Source: Sphingobacteriales bacterium TSM_CSS (lineage in GTDB: Bacteria; Bacteroidota; Bacteroidia; Chitinophagales; UBA2359). Taken from it: 36,128 nt of DNA. The number at the start of each line of letters is the position of its first letter. Position 1 is the stretch's first letter. The notes under the pieces were generated by a model that ran no database searches, was not told the DNA's origin, and saw only the letters and a program-made list of their open reading frames with translations. The stretch spans positions 1-36,128 of the forward strand of contig NBMY01000042.1 of the NCBI GenBank assembly GCA_002212985.1. Reading direction: 5' to 3'. A program made the translations under genes and the position numbers. Shown here piece after piece: positions 1 to 9,154 of this stretch.

Positions 1-6
1 TAATCT

Positions 7-31
7 TACCCCTAAATCCCCTAAAGGGGAC
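7..31. repeat. Short palindromic repeat inside coding sequence (SPLGDLG type)
   Basis: TCCCCT-AA-AGGGGA forms a 6-bp stem preceded by a further CCCCTAAA. Read on the minus strand it encodes KSPLGDLGV, placed directly in the T9SS sorting domain after LTFQRV. I recall this peptide as a frequent translation of a dispersed intergenic repeat in Bacteroidota. Here it sits inside or just after a conserved C-terminal domain, so the repeat has been captured by the reading frame. Confidence 0.5.
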
Positions 32-90
32 TTTGAAACCCGTTGAAAGGTGAGCGTGTTGGTGGCAGGGTTAGGGTAGATTTTTAGCTC

Positions 91-131
91 CCCCCCTTGC
101 CCCCCCTCGCAAGCGAAGGGGGGAGTTTGTA
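91..131. repeat. C6/G6 hairpin repeat, copy 1 (in coding sequence)
   Basis: A run of C's is followed by CCCCCCTCGC, AA and GCGA-A-GGGGGG, which pair into a GC-rich hairpin (101-123) flanked by AGTTTGTA. The minus strand translates it as PPFACEGGQGGE, a low-complexity spacer between the last PKD domain and the YPNP sorting motif. A related copy is at 30315-30355, with the same C-run, NNGCCCCCC and AAGGGGGGAGNTTGTA frame. The two copies define a small dispersed repeat family in this genome. Confidence 0.6.
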
Positions 132-561
132 TGCTTACTGTTTGCACCTGTACCTCTTGCGTATAAACCGATGTATCTGCACAAACTACCAAGGTGAGGG
201 TAACGAGGTAATTGCCGTTTTCTGCGTAGGTATGTGTGGGGTGTTCATCGGAAACGGGGGGACTGCCATCGCCAAAATCCCAAAGGCAGTAGCCGCCTTG
301 CTCAAAGTAGGCGTTTTGGCTTTGGTTGGTAAATTGTATGATGCCGCCAAAATCGGTATAGGTGAAGGCGGCTTGCGGGTTGGGTTCTACGCCAAGGCAT
401 ACCGATTGTACGGCTACCGATGTATCATTGCATACAACGGCGGTAAGGGTAACGGGGTAAACGCCCGTAGCCTGATAGGTGTGGGTGAGGGTATTTTGGG
501 TGCAGGGTTCGTAGCCTTGCCCACAGATATAGGGCGGGCTGCCATCGCCAAAATTCCCAAT

Positions 562-1875
562 CTAATAGCCGCCGTCTATGCTATCGGGATAGGCGTATTG
601 GCTTTGGTTGGTAAACAGGAAACGGGCGGGTAGGTTGGAGTCTTGGGAGATGGTAAATGCTGCCTGCGGCAGAGTGAGCAAGCCCATGCAGTTGGTTTTG
701 ACGATGTAGCCTCTGCCTAAAGTTAAATAAACACCCGGTGTAGAAGTTGGTACAATAGTATCTGACCTACCTACTACCACAAAACCGCCCAATGGCTGCG
801 GAACGGGGGTGAAATCGTAGCCGTAATCGTGGTAGAAAGGACTGCCATACCTGCGTACCCACCGGATGTTGCCTACCGAATCTACTTTGGTAATCAATAA
901 ATCCATGTCCGGATCGTCATTTGATTTTATGCTCCCTATAGCTACAAAAGTATTATTTGGCATAGAAGCGACTTTTAAAAAACCGCTTCTATCTTCATTT
1001 GGAAAATACTGTTTATTCCAAATAGTGTCCCCATTTAAGGCTACTTTCATTAGATGAGCCTTATAGATACCACTTTGTCCACATAGCATTAAGCAGTTAT
1101 CAGGTGTCTTAATCAGTCCAACGGCAAAATCGCTGCCATCAAAATCAAAAATTTTTGCCCAGACTTCTGTTCCATTACTATTCAACTTCACAAGGACAAA
1201 ATCACCCGTAGAAGGCACATTATACCCAATATACCCTGCTGCATAGCATCCTCCGTCCGGAGCGGGAAGTACGGCGCGGAACGAGCAGTTGTAGGGGTAC
1301 GACCAATTTGTATATTCCCAAAGTTTTTCTCCGCTTGGGCTCACTTTGGTAAGGTATAACTTTTCTCTTAGGGGAGTTAGAAAAGTAGGCATATAATAGC
1401 CGCCTATAAAAAAATTACTTTCTTCATTTTGAGCTATAGAATATCCACAATCATTAACATCACTAATACCTATATCTGTAAAATTAGCAACATTAAGTGC
1501 AGGATCTATAGCTAAAAAAATAGCAGAGATGCCTGAATCTATAAAATCAGGAGATATATTCCCTGTTGCAGCAAATCCAAAATCGGTGGAAATAAACTCA
1601 CTAATGCCATAGTCTCCACCTACCGTATCACTACTAAAGACATGTATTTCCGAGGTTACACCCAAAGAAGTTATGCTGGCAAAATATGAATGAAAGGTTG
1701 TAAGAGAACTATCAATCATAAACCTTCCACTAAACATGAAGGTGCTATCATTTAAAGCTATAATAGAATTTGAATTCATGTTTATTTTTTCAGACAATAT
1801 CTTTTCAAAGTATTTTACCTGTGCTTGTAAGGAAAGGGAGAACAAGAAAAGCAATGCTAACAGTTTAGATTTCAT
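562..1875 (-). CDS. Secreted repeat protein with PKD-like end, cut short by in-frame TAG
   Basis: This is a 437-residue protein starting MKSKLLALLFLFSLSLQAQ, a clear signal peptide. The body (about residues 20-390) has recurring segments of the type 'GDTIWNKQYFP', 'GNIRWVRRYGSP' and 'GTEVWAKIFDFDGSD'. These resemble the beta-propeller-like repeats common in secreted Bacteroidota proteins. It ends inside a PKD-like domain, at the residues just before the expected W-x-FGDG motif, because of a TAG at 562-564. The same frame stays open to the window edge and encodes the rest of that PKD domain, another PKD domain and a T9SS sorting signal, so the gene looks broken or misread here rather than naturally this length. 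It lies downstream of the larger metalloprotease gene and is separated from it by a strong terminator. The substrate or partner is unknown. The secreted location is inferred from the signal peptide and the downstream sorting domain. Confidence 0.8.
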   Translation of the reverse strand: MKSKLLALLFLFSLSLQAQVKYFEKILSEKINMNSNSIIALNDSTFMFSGRFMIDSSLTTFHSYFASITSLGVTSEIHVFSSDTVGGDYGISEFISTDFGFAATGNISPDFIDSGISAIFLAIDPALNVANFTDIGISDVNDCGYSIAQNEESNFFIGGYYMPTFLTPLREKLYLTKVSPSGEKLWEYTNWSYPYNCSFRAVLPAPDGGCYAAGYIGYNVPSTGDFVLVKLNSNGTEVWAKIFDFDGSDFAVGLIKTPDNCLMLCGQSGIYKAHLMKVALNGDTIWNKQYFPNEDRSGFLKVASMPNNTFVAIGSIKSNDDPDMDLLITKVDSVGNIRWVRRYGSPFYHDYGYDFTPVPQPLGGFVVVGRSDTIVPTSTPGVYLTLGRGYIVKTNCMGLLTLPQAAFTISQDSNLPARFLFTNQSQYAYPDSIDGGY

Positions 1876-1892
1876 AACTATTTGAAAATTAA

Positions 1893-1924
1893 AAGCATCG
1901 CTATTAAAAATAATAGCGATGCTT
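1893..1924 (-). terminator. Intrinsic terminator of the metalloprotease gene
   Basis: AAGCATCGCTATTA (arm 1), a 4-nt loop, then TAATAGCGATGCTT form a perfect 14-bp stem, followed on the minus strand by TTAATTTT. It begins 14 bp after the stop codon of the large gene ending at 1939. It lies ahead of the start at 1875, so it isolates the two secreted-protein genes from each other. Confidence 0.85.
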
Positions 1925-1938
1925 GAGACTTGCTAATA

Positions 1939-4900
1939 TTACCTTACAATAGCCACTTTTTTGTGTGCTATCAACACGTTACTCTGCCAGATTTTGCAAT
2001 AGTAGATACCACTTTCCCATTGAGTTACATCAATTTTGTAAGTGCCTGATTGGGTAAGTGTTTGCCGGTATTGCATGACACCGGTAATATCGTACCATTC
2101 TAACATGGCAGGGGTGTCGTCGGGTTGCGAATATTGTATGTTCAGTTGGTGCGTAGCAGGGTTGGGGTAGATATCAATTGCTGTTTGTGGCATAGTTTGC
2201 CCTGCTTGTTTATAGTTGATGTACATTTGCCAGTTGGCAGACAGGAGTTCATCGGGCAGGGGCGGCAGCGCTTGTTCGAACTCTTGCCCCAGTGCAAGGT
2301 AGAGCAAACTGCGGGCAGAATAAGCCATATTGGTTTGGCTTTCAGCTATTGTTTGCAGTAAGGCGGTTTCTTCGGGGGTGAGTTGCAGCGAGGTTCTGCC
2401 GCTTTGCAGCAGGGTTTTGTTCAGGTCGTACAGTTGTACAAAGTAGTAGTCGTTCAGGCGGGTATTGGGCAAGGCGGCGCGCAGGTTGTCGGCCAGCGCA
2501 TAATCTTCCTTGCTCCATGCTTCCTGGGTTTGCAGCCGTTTTGCCATATCGGTTTGTATGCTGTACAACAATGCGAGGGCGGCAATGGGGTCGTTTTCGG
2601 TTTCGAGGTAGTAGGTTACCTTTTGGAGCAGGGTTTTATTAATGATACGCTCATCTAACATGCCTCCAATAGAACCGTCGGGTATGGATTGCCATGTTTC
2701 GCAATTGGCAGCATTAATATCTGTAACATTACAAGTACCATCTAGATTAACCGCTCCCGGGAAAGTCATTACAACCGGATTGGGCATAAAACCGGTTCCT
2801 ACCCTATAGTAGTAGGTAAAGGCATCGGCAATAGTTGAGCGAATATCGGTAATGTTGCTCACAAAGGCATTGTCGGCGGGTTCGTCTGTAGGAAATCCGC
2901 TACACATTCCTTGGTCGCCAAAGATACCGGGGTTTAGGGTTACGCCCGGGGTTGCGAAATAATCTTGTAGCATAAGGGCATAAAAGTTCCATATAAACTG
3001 GTTGCAGTGGAAATAACTTCCCTCGTTGTCGCCTAAAGACCAGCCGCCTATCATGGTATGGTCAAATATGTTTTCTTCAATAAGGTCTATATCCTGATTG
3101 TTGTTGAGTAGTCCTATGCCTACCAGAACATAACTTATATTGTTGTATTTAACCGTAAAATCGGCACCTTGCATAAACATACCGGTTTGTACGCCGGTAA
3201 TGGTACCGCCTGCATCGGTATAGTATGCGCCGGAGCCGGTAATGGTATTGCCGGTTACATAAACAGAAGATCCGGCACATTGTATTCCCACTCTGTTTCC
3301 GGTTAGCATATTGTAATATATGCCAATGGCTTCGGTGGGCGAGGTAGAAAGTATTGAATTGGAAAGCGAAATGCCTACGTTGCAATTATTGAAAGAGTTA
3401 CCTCCGTTTATAGCGGGCGAGCCAATTTTGAAAAGTTTACATTCAAAAGTACGTACACCGTATTTAAGGCGGAAAAAATAATTGTTGTTGTAAACAGTCA
3501 GGTATCGGTATTCTTCGCTATAAATGCCAACTTCAGACAAAAGGACATCGGGTGATAGCGGAGAGGTGTTGAACGGATAAGGCAAAGAACCGCCCGAAAA
3601 ATTGGTATGCTGGCATTGGGAAGTAAAGGGCACACTGCCGGGTTCGTTTTTTAAATTGTCGAACCAACTTAAATTAAGCCCTTGGAAATTGCCCTGCAGT
3701 GAGCCGCCTTGGTCAACGAGATGACAAATACCTCCGCTTGTGCTTTGGGCAGTAGTGGAGTTGGTATAGGTTTTGAGGAAAACAGCAGTAAGGTTTGGCA
3801 TAAAATCTGCATTTCCACCGTTATAGAAGTATAGAGTGAGTGCATTTTCTATTTGGTAAGCTATGCTGTTTACATCAATAAGCGGCAGCCGCATACCGGC
3901 AACGGCTATAATAGCATCTTCTATGGTGTAATTGGTATTGGGCAGGGAAGTAACCATACCGTAATTTACAGTAGGAGCAGCCTGTCTTTCATTACCCCAG
4001 CCGGGACCCTCTACTTGTATGCCCTGCCAAACACTGTTGCAAAGCCCACGCAGCATTACAGGAACGTTTAATGACCCGCCAAACTGCAAAGTTCCGCCGC
4101 GTTGCACAATAATGCGCCCTTTGGGGCCAAACTCAAAAGTAATTCCTTGCAGCGTAATACCAATACCGGCGGGTATAATAATGTCGGTGTTTATGCGCAA
4201 AATACCTCCGGTTGCCGGGCCAAAAGCAGTTTCCAATTCGTTGCTGCCAAGGCTCCATGTGCCGGAGTTTTGTACGGTATAAGATTTGTTGTCGTAAACC
4301 ATGCCAAGTCCGTTGGTGTTTTGGTCTATCAGAAAATCGGCGCTTTGGAGGCAGCAGGCGAGTTCTTGTGGGGTGTCTATTACATTGGGGGTATCATCGG
4401 GCGGCGGGGGGCAGCAGAGGGCTACGGTTGTAGTAGCGGTAGCGGTGGTGGTGCATCCCACAGCATTGGTAACAGTATATATTAAGGTATAGACACCCTC
4501 TTCAGAAACAATAAAGGTATATGGGTCTATGAGAACGGCATCGTTTCCGTTGGGGTCTATGGCAGTAAGTTGCCCGTTGGGTGGTGTAAGATTTAACTGC
4601 ACTATATCGGCAAGGCAATATTGTGGTAGCAGGTTGTTAATAACAGGCATATCGGGTAGCGGGTTTACGGTTACGGTTACGTTGTCGGTGGCGGTGCAGC
4701 CGTTGGCATCGGTAACTGTTACGGTGTAGGTGGTGGTAGCGGTGGGGCTAATGGTGGTGGTGGCGGTGTTAGCGCCATTGTTCCACTGGTAGGTGTATCC
4801 GCCGGTGGCGGTGAGGGTGGCAGATTGTCCGGTGCAAATGCTTTGGTCAGCGCCGGCGTTGGCGGTGGGTAGTGCGTTTACGGTAACGGTTATAGCATCG

Positions 4901-6822
4901 GTGGCGGTGCAGCCGTTGGTATCAGTAACGGTTACGGTGTAGGTGGTGGAGGTGGCGGGGGTAACGGTGATAATATTCCCTGTAGCGCCATTGCTCCATT
5001 GGTATGTGCCGCCGCCGGAGGCGGTGAGGGTGGCACTTTGTCCGGTGCAGATGGTAGTAGAGTTACTGGGTATGATGGCGGCCTCTGGTGAATTGTAAAT
5101 TGAAACGGTGGCACTTGCGTAAGCCGAACACCCTGAATTATTAGTTGCTGTAACAGAATACACACCTGATGTTGTAATAGAAATGGCGTTCGAGTTTTCA
5201 GTTTGCAATTCTCCATCTATTGCCCATGAATAGGTAGCGCCGGGTATATCTGTAGCGCTTAAAACATAGGGCAATTCATAAGAACAAATATCAACTTGTT
5301 CGGGAAGCGTTGCAGTTGGGGCAGGCAATACCAAGACGTTTGCCGATCCGGTACACCCATTTCCGGTAGTTACGGTTACAGAATAGGTGCCTGCTTCAGA
5401 AACGGTTATCTGAGCAGCATCGGACCCGGTTGACCATTGATAGGTAACGGGCTGTTCCCATGCGTTATTTGCTGCGGTAAGTATATTTCCTCCTGCGTTT
5501 AAGCACTCTTCCGGGATGTTTTCTTCCTGGCATGTTGTTGGAAAGTAGTTTATTTGATATTGTCCGTTAATTGTAACAGGAGGAAATATTTCATCTGAAG
5601 CAATGACATAAGCGCTCAAGTTAGTAAATAAATAATTAGACATTATGTTAATTTGCTCTTGGGTAAAGGCGTGTGCAAACGGAAAACCACAAAGATAGTT
5701 CATGGTGTTGTTATCTATTTCTTCTGGCTCATTACAGGGCTGCCAACGCCAATATGGAACAGTTGGCGGCAATGTAAGCCACAACCCGCTTCCACAAGGA
5801 GCCGTTGCAGGCGTAGAAGTTAAATTATCGGAAAATTGATTAGTAAGGTTTATAGGAGAACTGCAACTTGTGTTTAAATCTGTAGTTGAACTGGTTAGGT
5901 TATAAGGCAAGTCGCATACATTATGCGTATCATCGAAGTAGGGGCAACTGTTGCAGGCAGCAGTAGTTGAAGTACAAACATATTTTACAAATGAATGTTT
6001 AAGATTAAGCACATGCCCCAATTCGTGAAGGGTTAGATGCGAAATGAATGTATTACAACCAAGTCTGTCTCCTACATCAAGCACTAAAACTTGTTTGTTT
6101 TTTGCTACACCCCATGGCAAGCCAGGCACTGGAGGCGGGTTTGGATGCGCAAATATTTCTATTTCGTTGGGAATGTTTAACGAGGCATCTGCGTTTAACA
6201 AATCAATGAGCGATCCTGCATTTGTATTGTTGAAATATGTTTGATTGGAAATAAAATGAACGCCGCTTAATACAAACCGAAATGGAACATTGGGAGCAGT
6301 AGCAGGCAAAGCCCAATCTACAGGAGGAGTTAAATTGGGGGTTAAAAAATCAACATTTGCATTAGGATCGTAATAAAGCCATCCATTACAGGCATTCATG
6401 GGTATGTTGTCTGCAAGGTATTCATTCATTCGATTTACCAAATCATTTGCAAAGTCAAATCCGGTATAGTTTGTTGGTAAACTTGGGGAGTTGTTGCCGG
6501 TAGCAGTAAAGTTGCCGCCCCCGCTGCCATCTTGAATAAAAGTAACATTAACTTGCAAGTATTTCATGCAAATAGTAGGTGGTATTAATGGAGAGGTAGA
6601 TTGCGTTTCTTCTTCTTCATAACTTTCTGTTCCGCATAAATTATCAAATTCTTGGGCAAAAGAATAAACAGGAACAAAAAACAACATAGTAAAAGCTACC
6701 CAAAAAATAAGTAACAGTTTAATAGTTGTTTTTGAATTCCTGAACACATTACCCCCCCCCCATAATATGAAGAAAAAGGGCAACAATAACCAAATTTGCC
6801 GCCTGTTGTGTTGCAGCTGCAC
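1939..6822 (-). CDS. Giant secreted M43-like zinc metalloprotease with Ig-like repeats, beta-helix and T9SS domain
   Basis: This is about 1,627 residues. A hydrophobic export segment (KTTIKLLLIFWVAFTMLFF...YSFAQ) lies near residues 30-55. A metalloprotease domain carries HELGHVLNLKH at residues 266-276 (HExxHxxxxxH zinc site, Asn where metzincins usually have Gly). It also has a downstream NNTMNY Met-turn and cysteines, as in pappalysin-like M43 enzymes. Ig/PKD-like modules follow at about 440-790, including two tandem 71-residue units. A long parallel beta-helix-like region spans about 860-1370 (VGIQCAGSSVYVTGNTITGSG). The last 80 residues are a T9SS type A sorting domain (IDIYPNPATHQLNIQYS). 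The start is uncertain: 6822 is GTG, an ATG at 6844 is out of frame across a G10 tract, and GTG at 6747 would give a textbook signal peptide. It probably acts outside the cell or on its surface; the substrate is unknown. Confidence 0.85.
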   Translation of the reverse strand: MQLQHNRRQIWLLLPFFFILWGGGNVFRNSKTTIKLLLIFWVAFTMLFFVPVYSFAQEFDNLCGTESYEEEETQSTSPLIPPTICMKYLQVNVTFIQDGSGGGNFTATGNNSPSLPTNYTGFDFANDLVNRMNEYLADNIPMNACNGWLYYDPNANVDFLTPNLTPPVDWALPATAPNVPFRFVLSGVHFISNQTYFNNTNAGSLIDLLNADASLNIPNEIEIFAHPNPPPVPGLPWGVAKNKQVLVLDVGDRLGCNTFISHLTLHELGHVLNLKHSFVKYVCTSTTAACNSCPYFDDTHNVCDLPYNLTSSTTDLNTSCSSPINLTNQFSDNLTSTPATAPCGSGLWLTLPPTVPYWRWQPCNEPEEIDNNTMNYLCGFPFAHAFTQEQINIMSNYLFTNLSAYVIASDEIFPPVTINGQYQINYFPTTCQEENIPEECLNAGGNILTAANNAWEQPVTYQWSTGSDAAQITVSEAGTYSVTVTTGNGCTGSANVLVLPAPTATLPEQVDICSYELPYVLSATDIPGATYSWAIDGELQTENSNAISITTSGVYSVTATNNSGCSAYASATVSIYNSPEAAIIPSNSTTICTGQSATLTASGGGTYQWSNGATGNIITVTPATSTTYTVTVTDTNGCTATDAITVTVNALPTANAGADQSICTGQSATLTATGGYTYQWNNGANTATTTISPTATTTYTVTVTDANGCTATDNVTVTVNPLPDMPVINNLLPQYCLADIVQLNLTPPNGQLTAIDPNGNDAVLIDPYTFIVSEEGVYTLIYTVTNAVGCTTTATATTTVALCCPPPPDDTPNVIDTPQELACCLQSADFLIDQNTNGLGMVYDNKSYTVQNSGTWSLGSNELETAFGPATGGILRINTDIIIPAGIGITLQGITFEFGPKGRIIVQRGGTLQFGGSLNVPVMLRGLCNSVWQGIQVEGPGWGNERQAAPTVNYGMVTSLPNTNYTIEDAIIAVAGMRLPLIDVNSIAYQIENALTLYFYNGGNADFMPNLTAVFLKTYTNSTTAQSTSGGICHLVDQGGSLQGNFQGLNLSWFDNLKNEPGSVPFTSQCQHTNFSGGSLPYPFNTSPLSPDVLLSEVGIYSEEYRYLTVYNNNYFFRLKYGVRTFECKLFKIGSPAINGGNSFNNCNVGISLSNSILSTSPTEAIGIYYNMLTGNRVGIQCAGSSVYVTGNTITGSGAYYTDAGGTITGVQTGMFMQGADFTVKYNNISYVLVGIGLLNNNQDIDLIEENIFDHTMIGGWSLGDNEGSYFHCNQFIWNFYALMLQDYFATPGVTLNPGIFGDQGMCSGFPTDEPADNAFVSNITDIRSTIADAFTYYYRVGTGFMPNPVVMTFPGAVNLDGTCNVTDINAANCETWQSIPDGSIGGMLDERIINKTLLQKVTYYLETENDPIAALALLYSIQTDMAKRLQTQEAWSKEDYALADNLRAALPNTRLNDYYFVQLYDLNKTLLQSGRTSLQLTPEETALLQTIAESQTNMAYSARSLLYLALGQEFEQALPPLPDELLSANWQMYINYKQAGQTMPQTAIDIYPNPATHQLNIQYSQPDDTPAMLEWYDITGVMQYRQTLTQSGTYKIDVTQWESGIYYCKIWQSNVLIAHKKVAIVR
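4650..5052 (-). repeat. Tandem 213-bp Ig-like coding repeats
   Basis: Two consecutive units each begin with ICTGQSATLTA and GG-x-TYQW and end with TVTVTD-x-NGCTATD. They are 71 residues (213 bp) apart and differ at few positions, so the duplication is fairly recent or kept similar by recombination. Such modules usually act as stalks between catalytic and anchoring parts of surface proteins. Confidence 0.75.
6752..6761 (-). repeat. G10 homopolymer near the start of the metalloprotease gene
   Basis: Ten consecutive C's on the plus strand read as G10 on the coding strand. They translate as W-G-G-G between a first hydrophobic stretch and the likely signal peptide. The ATG at 6844 and the ATG that abuts the tract (6764) would be in frame with the protein only if the tract were one base longer (or two shorter). 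Homopolymer length therefore decides which start codon reaches the signal peptide. Confidence 0.7.
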
Positions 6823-6844
6823 GAAAAAAGGGAATTTGTTTCAT

Positions 6845-7210
6845 AATTGCTGTTTTTGTTTTAAAAAGTGAAAAATGAAATTTTTCCCATTGTTAAATTG
6901 ACAGCATAACTCTTAGGCGGCTAAATTACACTATGTGTTTTAAAATGCCAAATTTTTTTCGGGTTTTGTGAAAAATAATTTTTACCGGTTATAAATCAAC
7001 ATCGGAAAAACGGCGGGATATGGTTTAGTTTCGGACAACTTTGCAGTAGGGCAAAAAAAAGGGCTGCTACCCTTTTAGTTTTGCAAAAAACCGTATTTTG
7101 GGCAAAAATGCGGGGTGCAAAGTGCAAAGTTATGTACGGCACTTACCGCCGTTGTTATTGCCTGCAATTACAACACTACAATTAAACCACACACATTTAA
7201 TGTTATTTTT
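6845..7210. other. Divergent intergenic region
   Basis: About 366 bp separate the divergently transcribed metalloprotease and OPT transporter genes. The stretch is AT-rich with A and T runs. A perfect TAnnTTTG box (TAGTTTTG, 7076-7083) points toward the transporter, but no well-spaced upstream TTG partner is visible. I see no RNA gene or credible small gene here. Confidence 0.4.
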
Positions 7211-9145
7211 ATGTCAAACCAACAGCAGCCCTATATACTTCCACACATACAACTGCCCGAAATTACGGTAAAAGGTATTGTTTTAGGAGCGGTATTATCG
7301 GCAATTTTATCGGCGGCCAATGCCTATTTGGGGTTGTTTGCCGGCATGACGGTTTCGGCGTCTATTCCTGCATCGGTTATTTCCATGGCGGTATTGCGCA
7401 TGTTCAGGCAAAGCAATATTTTAGAAAATAACGGTGTACAAACGGCGGCTTCATCGGGCGAGTCATTGGCGGCGGGGGTTATTTTTACTTTTCCGGCGCT
7501 GGTCTTAATGCAATACTGGACACAATTCAACTACTGGGAAACCACGCTTATTTCGCTGTGTGGCGGGTTGCTGGGCGTATTTTTTACCATACCCTTGCGG
7601 CGGGCGCTCATTGTAAAACAGCAGTTACAATTTCCGGAGGGGGTGGCTACTGCCGAGGTGCTTAAAACGGGTACGGCGGGCGGTAAATCGCTACGTTTTT
7701 TGGTTTTTGGCAGCATTTCGGGGGCTTTGCTCAAGCTTTGCGAAGCCGGTTTTCATCTTTGGGGCGGCGTATTTGAAAAAGCAGCGCTGTTGCAGCAAAA
7801 AGCGTATGTGTATTTTGGCATCAACCTGTCGCCGGCATTGGTGGCGGTGGGTTATATTGTGCGCATTAGAATTGCGGTACTGGTATTTTTAGGCGGTGTT
7901 ATCAGTTGGTGGTTGGCTATACCTGCCTATATTGCCAAAAACGGCTCGCCGGAAGGCGTTACCGCGCTGGAGTTGGGCAACAACATCTGGAGCGCCGAAA
8001 TACGGTATTTGGGTGCCGGCGCTATGCTCATAGGAGGCGTATGGGCGCTGCTTGGCATTCGCAAATCGCTGTCATCGGCCTTAACAGAAGGCATAGCCGC
8101 CTTTAGACAACCCAACAACAAAGAAACGCTTCGCACCGAGCGCGACATACCCATGCCCATAATTTTGCTTACCATTGCAGGGTTATTGGTTCCAATTTTT
8201 ATTATATACTATTACGAAATAGGTCAGTTGCCGGTTTCTTTGTTTATGGCCGTGGTGATGGCGTTGGCGGGTTTTTTGTTTTCGGCAGTGGCGGGGTATA
8301 TGGCTGGGTTGGTGGGCAGTTCAAACAACCCCATTTCGGGGGTTACCATTGCCACACTGCTTGTGGCATCGGTGTTGCTGCTGTTGTTTTTGGGCAGTGG
8401 CTCGGCAAAAGGGCCGGCAGCGGCGGTGCTTATTGGCGCTGTGGTTTGCTGTGCGGCCGCCATGTCGGGCGATAATATGCAGGATCTCAAATCGGGGTAT
8501 ATTTTAGGCGCTACACCGGTTAAGCAGCAAATTATGCAAATAGTAGGCGTTGCCGCGGCTGCCTTTGTGCTGGCGCCGGTACTCACGCTGCTGCATACTG
8601 CCTATGGTTTTGGGCCGCAAACGGCGCAGCATCCGCACGCATTGGCTGCCCCGCAGGCTACGCTTATGCAAAGCGTGGCCGAAGGCGTATTCGGCGGAAC
8701 CCTGCCTTGGGCTATGATAGTCGGGGGTATTGTGCTGGGCGCAGTCATTATTTTTGCCGATGCGGTGCAGGAGCGCCGGGGGTCTTCTTTCAGGCTGCCG
8801 GTGCTGGCCGTGGCGGTGGGTGCGTACCTGCCTTTTGAGTTAGACAGTGCCATTATGCTGGGCGGCCTTATTTCCTGGCTGGCCGAACGGCAACCGCAAC
8901 AACAAAACCACACTACCGGCCGGGTACAAGAGGGCAATCAGGCGGGTTTGCTGTTTGCATCGGGGTTAATAACCGGCGAGGCGCTTGTTGGCATAGCGCT
9001 GGCGGTTCCGGTAGCGTTAAGCGGTTCAACCAATGTGCTGGCATTGCTCCAAAACCCGTTGGGCAGTTGGGTGGGCGCCGTTGCACTGGCCGCCGTTTGC
9101 GCCGGTTTGTACGTTGCCGCGGTTAAAAAAGAAGATACTGTGTAG
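7211..9145 (+). CDS. OPT family oligopeptide/metal-chelate transporter
   Basis: This is a 644-residue integral membrane protein with about 14-16 hydrophobic segments. Family landmarks include the N-terminal VKGIVLGAVLSAILSAANAYLGLFAGMTVSASIPASVI region, GVQTAASSGESLAAG in the third segment, and a central NPISGVTIATL (NPxSG) motif. OPT proteins move oligopeptides or metal-chelate complexes across the inner membrane with protons. The true substrate cannot be read from sequence. I chose the ATG at 7211 (MSNQQQPY), because the upstream in-frame extension from 7115 lacks membrane character and starts from a weak codon. The gene stands alone, facing away from the metalloprotease gene. The next gene begins about 105 bp downstream with its own possible -7 box. 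Confidence 0.9.
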   Translation: MSNQQQPYILPHIQLPEITVKGIVLGAVLSAILSAANAYLGLFAGMTVSASIPASVISMAVLRMFRQSNILENNGVQTAASSGESLAAGVIFTFPALVLMQYWTQFNYWETTLISLCGGLLGVFFTIPLRRALIVKQQLQFPEGVATAEVLKTGTAGGKSLRFLVFGSISGALLKLCEAGFHLWGGVFEKAALLQQKAYVYFGINLSPALVAVGYIVRIRIAVLVFLGGVISWWLAIPAYIAKNGSPEGVTALELGNNIWSAEIRYLGAGAMLIGGVWALLGIRKSLSSALTEGIAAFRQPNNKETLRTERDIPMPIILLTIAGLLVPIFIIYYYEIGQLPVSLFMAVVMALAGFLFSAVAGYMAGLVGSSNNPISGVTIATLLVASVLLLLFLGSGSAKGPAAAVLIGAVVCCAAAMSGDNMQDLKSGYILGATPVKQQIMQIVGVAAAAFVLAPVLTLLHTAYGFGPQTAQHPHALAAPQATLMQSVAEGVFGGTLPWAMIVGGIVLGAVIIFADAVQERRGSSFRLPVLAVAVGAYLPFELDSAIMLGGLISWLAERQPQQQNHTTGRVQEGNQAGLLFASGLITGEALVGIALAVPVALSGSTNVLALLQNPLGSWVGAVALAAVCAGLYVAAVKKEDTV

Positions 9146-9154
9146 GTATTTTGC

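Larger units (their letters stand above)
1..561 (-). pseudogene. 3' continuation of the interrupted PKD/T9SS protein, truncated by window edge
   Basis: Reading on in the same frame past the TAG gives IGNFGDGSPPY, then a conserved PKD tail (LTHTYQATGVYPVTLTAVVC). A second PKD domain follows, with CLWDFGDGSPP and THTYAENGNYLVTLTLVVC. After that come a Pro/Gly-rich stretch and the T9SS type A sorting motif ELKIYPNPATNTLTFQRV. No other stop occurs down to base 1. The two PKD domains align around the stop: GGY-C-LWDFGDG against GGY-stop-IGNFGDG. The TAG therefore occupies an ordinary coding position. The simplest readings are a recent nonsense mutation or a sequencing error. The gene continues beyond the window. 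Export would be lost if the stop is real, because the sorting domain would not be made. Confidence 0.75.

Noticed and set aside
97..633. Open frame of 178 codons on the plus strand
   Set aside because: It lies antisense to the PKD-coding region, which shows clear domains and the sorting motif. Its own translation has no recognisable feature.
7115..7210. N-terminal extension of the OPT transporter
   Set aside because: It starts from a non-ATG codon and the conserved family start fits the ATG at 7211.
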